Below, piece after piece: positions 10,401 through 17,126 of a stretch of DNA of 17,126 nt. A program made the position numbers and the translations under genes. Below the pieces are notes generated by a model. The model had not been told where the DNA came from, did no database searches, and was given only the letters and a program-made list of their open reading frames with translations. Within the stretch, counting starts at the first letter, position 1. Every line of letters starts with the position of its first letter. The DNA comes from Thoreauomyces humboldtii (taxonomy: Eukaryota; Chytridiomycota; Chytridiomycetes; Spizellomycetales; Powellomycetaceae): NCBI GenBank assembly GCA_027596035.1, contig JADGJA010000484.1, positions 1 through 17,126 of the forward strand. The letters are read 5' to 3'.

Positions 10401-13400
10401 TTTTCGCTCTGGGGTCTGAGCAGAGGCAAAGTTTCGGAAACCAATAGCGAGGACGCCGTCCGACCATTCATGCGTGACGGGGTCGAACTGGCCATAAAGC
10501 TGACCCATAGTTATCGACTTGGGATTAAGGATTGTTGTCAGCACCTTAGCTTCCCCCTCGGGCTCGACCTTGTTGATGTCAGTCAGAGCTCCTTGCAGCA
10601 CTCGATACGCTGCGGTCTTGCCAGAGAAGGATTCGCCCACCAACATGAAACCTACACCACTACAGTTGAAGATTGCGCTCCCCTCAAGATATGATACGCA
10701 TCAGAAACTCACCGTGCCGAACTAACATCATCTCGTAGACTTGCAGGATCTTTTCCAGGAACGCAGGAACGAGTTGAAGGTTCATTTTGATACATGTGGA
10801 CTCGATAGCTTTGATGAGCCTCTCGTAGTCCGGCGTTGGAAGCGTAACGCCAGGGAAAAGATCCGCCGTGATTCCCTTGAACAACGGAATATCTTGAACC
10901 AAGAACTTTGCCAAATTGACGTCAATGATCGAACGGAGAACAAGAATGTTCTGAAGAAAGAGATGAGCTTTCAAGTCCGCATTCAAGTTCATACAAATGA
11001 ATAGTACCTCGTTTTCGGCTGGATACTTGAGCTTGAGAGCGCCGCAAGCGTTGAGCACAGACTTGACGGCTCGCATTCCGTAATCGTAGTGATCCTGCGA
11101 ACTAAGCTGTTCCGAGCAGAGTCGGTACGTAGCTGTGATCTTTACAGACAGGGCTCTGGCGCTGACGAATCCGAAACTGTACAAACTAATCTCAGCGATC
11201 AGGGTATAGTCGGGAACCTAAGAATCAAGGGCCGTTAGTAGCTGAATGAACCCCTTATCAATAATTTGAGCTAACCATCATCGCAACTGGTCTAATGAAT
11301 GTTATATGGATCAGGGCGCGTTATAATTCGTCTGAAGGTCGAGACTCTGGCTTACCTGAAAAGCGCCTTTAAGTTATCCGGAAGCTCACTTCGTCCGGCG
11401 TAACCAGGGTTCATGGTAATAAAGTAGTTGCAGACGGGGTTCAAATTCAGCTCGGTGCCCTCGAACGTGAAGATGTCAACCTTGGCCGCCTTGGCTCTCT
11501 GAATGGTGAGAATTTGCTGAGCAACGACTGACAGCACCTCCAGGTCGATTCGATTGAACTCGTCAAAGCAGGCCCAAGCGCCGGCCGAAGCGAGACCCTT
11601 GAAGAACTTTCCCATTGCAATGTAGTCGAGTCCGTCAGAACAATTGTAGACCACACAGAACATCGCAAGTGCCTTAGCGAGATCCTTGACGGTCTCGGTT
11701 TTCCCGGTTCCGGCAGGACCTTCAGGTGCGCCACCAAGGTTAAGCTGCAGTGCGCCGAACAGGGTTCGATAACATCGATCCTGCAGATTTATAACGGCAG
11801 GTAAGTGTGCGCTCGTCATAATAACTCTGCTCAGCGGACTTTACCGTGAGAGGCGTGATCACCAATCGACCTGAGTTGCCGAGATACTCGTATCCGTATC
11901 TAGTATTGAGCGTCAGTCAATAATTATTGGCATAGGCCAACGGTGGAGCCACCTACTTCTGAACAGAGTTGATCATTTTGACAACCACACCGGTGTCTTT
12001 GTCTGGGAAATAGTATCGCAACTGGCTTAACCATTCGAAATCTGCGATGCTATCGATTTTGTGCTCATCCAGCGTTGCTACTACATCTCGAGCGTGGACA
12101 TCAATCTATGTTCGTGAGCAGTGAGCAAAAGGTAGCGACATGACGGCTATGGGAATGCACTTACGACAACGAGCGCCTCCAAGGTGGTTCGTGCCAATCG
12201 TGAGAGGTCTCCTCGAACAAGTTCGACGATCCGACCGAGACGCTCGGTGTTCTGGTCTGCGTACTTGTTCAGCCCATCTTTGCGGCCTTCCAGGATCGTG
12301 AACTCGACTTCCTTCGTCCAGAAAATCTGACTGACACCGAGCACGACCTGTCCAGGCCACTTCAGCACCCACTCGTCTCGCGGTGTGACCTTGTAGTCTT
12401 CGAACGCCGCGGCTGTGACCGTCCGAAGACTGGCGATCATGGCCTTTTCGACGTCGAGGAGCCACCTCTCGACCGCTCCTGCAGCAGCGGCGGTGGAAAT
12501 GTTGTTGTTGAACTTGACGTACTCCTTCTGGGCACTGTACATCCCCAGGATCTCCACGTCTTCATCGAACTCGAGACTGTTGACACCCTCAAAGCACTTT
12601 TTGAGGTGCGGCTGCACGCGCTTGGGATCCCGCGTCTCGGACAGGATTTCGAGCATTTCGTCGTTGGAAAGGAAGAAGAACCTCGGGAAGAAGAGTCGTT
12701 TGACTTCGAGGTACTGGTTGAGACCCTTCTGGATGAGCTCGAGCTCGGTGTTGCTCTCCTTGAGCTTCTGGATGAGGTCCGGCATGGCGCAGACACGGAG
12801 GACGTGACGATCGAGGTTGGTGTAGACCATGATGTCCTTCCAGGTCTTGTTGACGGAAACGAACCGTTTGCCTTCGGTCGGCATCTGTCGCATGATGTCT
12901 TCGGAGCTGAAGATCGGTTCGAGGTAGAGCCAAGTGGCTTGAACCTTGAGCCACTCGTCGGCGATCTCCTGCATGTTCAACAGTCGTTCTTCCCATACCC
13001 GCGTCTCCTCCTCGAAGGCCTTGATGAAGGGAGAACTACGCATCGTCTGCGTTTTCACAATGTGGTCGTCGAAGAGAGACTGAATATCGTCGAGGGAGGA
13101 GAGGATGTGGGTTCCAGTATCTCGATATTCGAGGGTGCCGAACTCTATGTCCTGCCATTCGAGGTACATCTTCTGCAAGGCTTTCTCGAACGAATACTCC
13201 TTCGTGGCCACCCCGCTGACTTGCTCCAGTTTGTCCATGTACTCGCTGAGGTTTCTTTCGAGCACGCCAGATAGACTAGTGGACTCGTCAGGTTGGAATC
13301 GGAATCCCACAACCTGACTGATCTCTTTCCAGTGTCGTTCCCGCAATCCAGGGTTGCAGAGCGTGCTTATGAGAGGAAGCGATATCTGGAACCTCTCGAT

Positions 13401-16400
13401 GTGCTCCTTCGTGATCTCTGCGATCTCGGAAGGGGCAGGGTCGCTCTCAAACATCAAGGCTAGCTTGAAAATGTTGCGACGCATGTTGGTGACCTCGGTT
13501 TCCACGACCTCGGGATCGAGTTTGAGGAAAGGCCCGGTCATCCAACTGTGATAGCATCTCTGGAAGTCCACGGACGTCTGGTAGAGCGTCAGGAAAGGCG
13601 CCAAAGCGTCCATCGTCGCCGTGAGAGCAGTAAACTTTGTCGTCTCCCAGCCGAACAGCTCTTCCTCTCGGTTGAACCCCTGCACTCGCTCTGCGATGGA
13701 GTCCATCCTGGCCTGCAGCTTTTGAGCAGCTTTGAGATACTTTGTGATCTCGTCGTAGTTACCAAACGAGTGGTACTCTTCGATCTGCTTCGTGTACCCA
13801 TCAAGTTCACTGAAGAGCTTCTCACGCCGAGTTTTCAGCTCATCCTGGTTGGAAAGACGAGATGCTGAGAGGATCGTCTCGGCCTCTCCGAATGTCGGCG
13901 CCATCTTGGATGGCCATGTGAAGAGACCGGTGTTGAGCTCATAATCCTCAGGACTGAGATTCGAGTATATGAGCATAAAGTTGAGCCTGGCCGGAGCACA
14001 AAGATATAAGTGACCGCGCATCGCATGATTTTGCAAGTTTCATCCAACCTCTTCTTCGCCTCGTCCACTGACTCCTCCAAGGACCGCATGGTGACGTTCC
14101 GTGTGCTGTCGATGAACTTCTGCAAGGTTACCATCTCCTCCACGTTCGAAGGTGCAGTAAGCATAGACTTTGAGATGCCTTCAAATGAGAGTGTGATTTG
14201 ATTGCAATCTTGACGGAAGGTTGCGCGGAGGTGATCCAGAATGAGATTGCTGATGTCGGTAGCCCGATCCGACAGAGCATTGATGAACTCCTCGCATTGC
14301 ACTTCGAGGAGAGGGAACCGGACAACAAAAGGATACGCACTGTGGATCTTGTTGGAAGCCATCTCTCGATACCGCTTCACTTCCTGAAAGCCCGTGTGGT
14401 CAGATATGCCCGCCCGGTCAATTTCGGCAGGACACATAGTGTACTCACCGACATGAGTTGCTCAGACGTCGGTTCGCCCGCGAGGAACGCCCTCACTTCC
14501 GCTTCCGCACTCCCCGTGATGAGCGCCCGGTGCTTGTCAAACTCCTGCGTGTACGCCTGGGGGACCATGAAACGTTTCGTGATGACCTCGTTCAGGCGGG
14601 CACGGGCCTCCCGAACCACCACGGGGAACGTCTCGGCGAACGCCACCCTGATGCACTGCTCGGGTTTCAGGTTCATGATGCCAGCCCGCGTGCTGGTCAC
14701 GTTCTGTCCCGTCGAGAACAGCTGCGTCTCGATCTTTGGGATCCGGTCCGCCGCGATCAGAAGCGCATCGAACAGGCCGTCGATGGTTGAGAGAAGATCT
14801 CGGACGTGCGGCTCAAAGGAGATTTTGTTGTCGTCCAGAACCAGGTTTAGAATGAATGTGACGGGTTGACCGCCTTCGAAGCGCTTCGCCGTTGCGCTCG
14901 TGTCGCCGTCAAAGATCAGGAGAAAGTCGTCCAGCGACCCTCGAACGATCGAACGCAGCTGACTTGCGAGGATGAAGGATACAGTTCGGAAGAAGACCTC
15001 TATCTTCTCCGACGAGATGGCGGACCACTCGTTGCGTTTGGTACCTTGATAAAATACATTGAGCATGGCCGGGTACCAGCTAACGAGTGGTTGTCAGTCA
15101 ACTATGCTGGAAGGTGTGTCGGTGAGAATGCAACAGCTTTGATACCTGGTCATGATCTTCTCGTGCGCCTTTTCGAAGCGCTGGGTCATCGCCGTTTTGA
15201 AGGCTTTGATCTCGTATGCTCCCGGTTTCGTAAAGATAGCTTCGAGATCAAATAGCCGCACGTTCTCGAAGAGATGCCAAAGCTGCTGGATCTCTACGAC
15301 CGTTGGATTTATGTAGAACAAGGTCTTGAAGATGGTCTGTTGAGACTGCACGAACGACGTCTGCCACGTCGGTGTCGATTTCCGAATCATCACAAAGTCC
15401 TCGTCCCTCACTTTTGCAGAGCCTAGCTCCGTCTTCTCTCTCGGGTCCTATGTGCAACGAATGAGGCCCTCGGCGCTCGGTCTCACGCCTGTCGGTCGAC
15501 CCTACCTTCAAGACAAAATCCACAATGGCCTTCTTCACGCTCATGTGGTAGTCTTCTCTCATTTCCGCAGACAGCGTTTCGAGCGTGTGCTGATGCCACG
15601 ATTTCAACGATTGCGGCAGCAACTTCAGAACGTTTTCGAGCCACTGGTTCTCCATCTCCGCGACGTGATGGGTGTCGATCCCGTTGGTGATGTAGTAATA
15701 GTATCGTTGCTAGATGTGGGGGACCATGTTAATCAGATGGGGTATCGCCAGTTTTGACTAGGCAGCTGTCCAAGCGTCTACCATCACATCTTTCTCCTGG
15801 AAGGCAGACGGTACATCCTCTCGGTCCTCGTCGTCATCCTCAGCGCTCGGAGCTGCATCGGACGTCTTCTGCCTGTTGATCACCCGTCATCAGCCTCCCA
15901 CAATATCATGAAGGTTGAAACGCCCAGCACGAGCAGACGACGTACATGACCATGTTAACGAGGTTCGTCCGAAAGGATTCCCGATCCTTCTTCGCCCCCT
16001 TGTCGGGGCGGTTGACCCACGTGACAGACTTTTCCATGCCGGTCGCACCCCCTAGTCTGGAAGACTCGCCCTTTTCGTCTCCATCGCGGAGCTTTGCCCG
16101 CTTCCCTTTGTTGCCGAAATCTGTGGTGTCGAGAGGCTCTGGAACGGGGTGCGGCAAGACTCAGTCTCGGTAATCGGCCAACGTGTTGCATGAAGTGACC
16201 TGCCCACCTTTATGCAGCGATTTAAAGAAGGTTGCTTCAAGCTGCTCGAAGGTGGATAGAGGAGTATTTTCGAAGGTGTGCTTTGGCACGTAGGAAGATC
16301 CGGACTGCCATGACCTCCCTCGCGTACCCGTCGGCAGCAAGTCCCGCTGGAGAAGACCCGTGAGGTCAGTGGGAAGGAACACTAGTATAGCTTATGAGAG

Positions 16401-16465
16401 CTGGTGAATCCCATTCGAGTGCTGCATACCTTTAGCTTGCCGCTAGGGGTAGGTAGTGCATGCAT
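3170..16465 (-). CDS. DNAH7-like: Axonemal inner-arm dynein heavy chain, DNAH7 type, complete
   Basis: This is the ATP-driven motor chain of a single-headed inner dynein arm; it slides doublet microtubules in the zoospore flagellum. My coding exons, 5' to 3' on the minus strand, are 16465-16430, 16346-16208, 16138-15946, 15872-15782, 15709-15506, 15447-15146, 15079-14449, 14383-14049, 13986-12165, 12105-11957, 11899-11845, 11780-11356, 11291-11276, 11217-10713, 10651-10238, 10182-4570, 4497-3441, 3362-3292 and 3201-3170. They sum to 12,090 nt (4,029 aa). All 18 junctions are GT-AG and keep phase, and the length is close to the roughly 4,000 aa of vertebrate DNAH7. The start is the first in-frame ATG (16463-16465) after a TGA at 16580-16582. 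The sequence resembles DNAH7 more than DNAH3 across the stalk and AAA5-6, as judged from memory without alignment. No frameshift or internal stop remains. Confidence 0.94.
4570..10182 (-). other. Dynein AAA3-AAA6 with stalk, 5.6-kb exon 16
   Basis: Residues 1773-3643 in one uninterrupted exon. AAA3 has P-loop GPTGTGKS (1984-1991) and Walker B FVDDLNMP (2050-2057). AAA4 has GVGGSGRQ (2348-2355), where Arg replaces the usual Lys; this is normal for this dynein class. An EF-hand-like loop precedes AAA4 at 2259-2270. The antiparallel stalk coiled coil spans roughly 2580-2690 and 2800-2890, with the microtubule-binding domain between them (nt about 7440-7110, from [14 protein letters not shown] to [11 protein letters not shown]). 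AAA5 begins near [16 protein letters not shown], and AAA6 lies near WRFLLTGG. The stretch ends at [10 protein letters not shown]. Confidence 0.94.
8690..8725 (-). other. EF-hand-like calcium loop inside the dynein ring
   Basis: Residues 2259-2270 read [12 protein letters not shown]. They have D, N, D, S, E and D at loop positions 1, 3, 5, 7, 9 and 12, and Gly at 6. A helix-like [12 protein letters not shown] precedes it and LRSLVFG follows. This fits a single canonical EF-hand between AAA3 and AAA4, with Asp instead of the more common Glu at position 12. DNAH3, as I recall it, is degenerate at this place. Calcium binding is an inference. Confidence 0.75.
10238..11217 (-). other. Dynein AAA1-AAA2, exons 14 and 15
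   Basis: Residues 1467-1772, with a 61-nt intron at 10652-10712. AAA2 has the P-loop GESFSGKT at residues 1640-1647 (nt 10637-10614). Conserved [28 protein letters not shown] and LDDNKKLCL follow. Exon 15 joins exon 16 as [15 protein letters not shown] across a 55-nt intron (10183-10237), the shortest in the gene. Confidence 0.93.
11276..11291 (-). other. 16-nt dynein microexon (exon 13)
   Basis: This exon encodes the last base of an Arg codon plus PVAMM. It is flanked by introns 11292-11355 (GTAAGC...CATTAG) and 11218-11275 (GTTAGC...TTCTTAG). The latter has a perfect TACTAAC branch sequence at 11234-11240. Including it gives [21 protein letters not shown], the invariant AAA1 sequence of axonemal dyneins; skipping it shifts the frame. 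Confidence 0.93.
11356..11780 (-). other. Dynein AAA1, main ATPase site
   Basis: Residues 1320-1460. The Walker A motif GPAGTGKT is at residues 1340-1347 (nt 11720-11697) and the Walker B motif CFDEFNR at 1390-1396. Both are intact, so the principal hydrolysis site should be active. The downstream [16 protein letters not shown] block continues through the 16-nt microexon into [17 protein letters not shown]. Confidence 0.95.
12165..13986 (-). other. Dynein linker region, exon 9
   Basis: Residues 644-1251 in one 1,822-nt exon. It carries the linker, the lever that swings across the AAA ring to generate force. Conserved landmarks in order are [55 protein letters not shown] and [21 protein letters not shown]. 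The exon ends in EALVV, which joins IDVHARDVV in exon 10. Confidence 0.9.
14049..16465 (-). other. Dynein N-terminal tail, exons 1-8
   Basis: Residues 1-643. This is the tail that binds intermediate/light chains and the doublet microtubule. The first 150 residues are charged and probably disordered, with a Lys-rich stretch ([17 protein letters not shown]) and an acidic run ([11 protein letters not shown]) in exon 4. Conserved sequence begins at [12 protein letters not shown] in exon 5, a landmark of the DNAH3/7/12 group, followed by DFVLKDPREK across the exon 5/6 junction. The least certain junctions are exon 1/2 (intron 16347-16429, donor GTATGC, acceptor TTCTCCAG) and exon 8/9 (intron 13987-14048, donor GTTGGA). 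An upstream acceptor-like TACTAG at 16383-16388 (minus strand) would break the frame. Confidence 0.82.
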
Positions 16466-16931
16466 TTGCTGCAAGAAGCTGTGGGTTTCTGTGACCCAAA
16501 CTCTTTGGGGAAGAGTCCGACAGATGGACGGACACACAGATGCAACATGCCAATGGGAAATGATCGGAGCTGGCTGACCTCATCGACTGTGCCGTTGCTC
16601 ACCCTCAAGCGATTGTGAGGATGCACAACCGGTCTCCAAAGTCGCTTCCCCACAACAACGAGGGCGATCGGAATGGAGTAGGGACATTTTCTAGAACACT
16701 TCCGCAATTTCAGCGAATGGCTCAATCATGCGACCACAAGCACTTTCCAGGGACGCACCCGCTTCGGGTTCCCGTCAATCAAGCAAAGCAGGCACTAGGA
16801 TTTTTAAGCATCAAACACACGCAGCTTTCCAGCAGCTGGTTTTTATTGTCATGATGAGATATCTAAACTCTTTTTTTCACTCAGGAGCATTATTCTATGG
16901 TGTGGGAGAGGAGGAGAGTAGCGACGATCCC
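16466..16931. promoter_or_regulatory. Dynein upstream region and 3' flank of the GPI-protein gene
   Basis: This is the spacer between two minus-strand genes in tandem. The dynein frame stays open without a Met for 38 codons upstream of its ATG, to a TGA at 16580-16582. A CCAAT sequence lies on the plus strand at 16550-16554, which is ATTGG relative to the gene, about 85 nt upstream of the start codon. I did not find a full RFX X-box. A 79-aa plus-strand frame at 16615-16854 has no recognisable features. Confidence 0.45.
16842..16847 (-). terminator. Poly(A) signal AATAAA for the right-end gene
   Basis: The plus strand reads TTTATT, so AATAAA on the minus strand lies 84 nt after the stop codon of the GPI-type protein. 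Position and strand fit its 3' end. Confidence 0.6.
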
Positions 16932-17126
16932 TTAAAGGAGAGCAGCGGCCGCAGCGAGGGCAGCGACGAGTCCCGAACCGGCAACGGTGCGAGCACCCGA
17001 GATCACGACGACCTCGGTAGGGGTGGCCTGAGCGGACTTGGACTCGGTGCAGGGAGTGGACGAGGCGGGGACGACGACGACCTTGGTGGAGTAGGTGGGG
17101 GGAGGGGCAACGGTCTTGTACTTGGG
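16932..17126 (-). CDS. Partial secreted, probably GPI-anchored protein (C-terminus only)
   Basis: The last 64 codons and the TAA stop (16932-16934) of a gene that continues beyond the window. The family is not recognised. The visible part is rich in Pro, Thr, Ser and Val (TVAPPPTYSTKVVVVPASST), as in the stalks of fungal wall proteins, and has one Cys. It ends in VISGARTVAGS followed by the hydrophobic tail GLVAALAAAAALL with no charged residue after it. That order (small residues, short spacer, hydrophobic end) is a GPI-attachment signal. The cleavage site may be S43-G44-A45 or G50-S51 of the fragment. Almost no codons end in A, suggesting a highly expressed gene. A tail-anchored membrane protein is the main alternative. 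The reading frame is supported by its composition and the matching poly(A) signal, not by homology. Confidence 0.75.
   Translation of the reverse strand, partial: PKYKTVAPPPTYSTKVVVVPASSTPCTESKSAQATPTEVVVISGARTVAGSGLVAALAAAAALL

Noticed and set aside
11234..11240. TACTAAC as part of a repeat or transcription-factor site
   Set aside because: It lies about 20 nt before an intron acceptor on the minus strand and is fully explained as a splice branch site.
10183..16429. Possible frameshifts or pseudogenisation in the 5' half of the dynein
   Set aside because: Every frame change coincides with GT-AG intron borders that restore invariant dynein sequence, and the total is an exact multiple of three.
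16594..16599. RFX X-box half-site (GTTGCT; AGCAAC on the dynein strand) upstream of the dynein
   Set aside because: Only one half-site is present. No matching GTNRCC half lies at the required spacing, so it is not a credible X-box.
16615..16854. Plus-strand frame of 79 codons between the dynein and the GPI-type gene
   Set aside because: It has no signal peptide, domain or composition suggesting coding, and it overlaps the likely 3' UTR and promoter of minus-strand genes.
1..17126. Mobile elements, CRISPR arrays, tRNA or rRNA genes
   Set aside because: I saw no terminal repeats with transposase or reverse transcriptase motifs, no regularly spaced repeats and no cloverleaf or rRNA-like sequence.

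Overview
The window looks like nuclear DNA of a zoosporic (flagellated) early-diverging fungus, most likely a chytrid-type lineage. It joins a SEC61 translocon gene, a fungal/opisthokont-type COA5/PET191 gene and a complete axonemal dynein heavy chain gene, and it ends in the tail of a fungal-style GPI-anchored surface protein. The genes are interrupted by many short GT-AG introns (about 55-95 nt, one of 187 nt), with TACTAAC- or CTGAC-like branch sites. An axonemal dynein requires a flagellum, which excludes Dikarya. The lineage call is inference; another flagellated opisthokont or protist is not excluded.

Layout. 1-545: SEC61 upstream region, with a poly-C edge, two microsatellites and strong purine/pyrimidine strand asymmetry. 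546-2437 (+): SEC61 alpha, six coding exons, 472 aa, first coding exon only 7 nt. 2438-2675: short intergenic stretch. 2676-2994 (+): COA5/PET191, two exons, 83 aa, whose second exon is easily missed. 2995-3169: shared 3' region of two convergent genes. 3170-16465 (-): DNAH7-type single-headed inner-arm dynein heavy chain, which I resolve into 19 coding exons. They total 12,090 nt (4,029 aa) with every junction in phase, and include a 16-nt microexon and a 5,613-nt uninterrupted exon. 16466-16931: spacer holding the dynein upstream region and the 3' end of the next gene. 16932-17126 (-): last 64 codons of a secreted, probably GPI-anchored protein cut by the window edge.

The genes do not form a pathway. 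SEC61 acts in ER protein translocation, COA5 in mitochondrial cytochrome c oxidase assembly, the dynein in flagellar beating of the zoospore, and the right-end gene at the cell surface or wall. I found no mobile element, CRISPR array, tRNA/rRNA gene or unusual gene system. The points of interest are gene-structure details, an EF-hand inside the dynein ring, and exons that simple ORF calling would lose.
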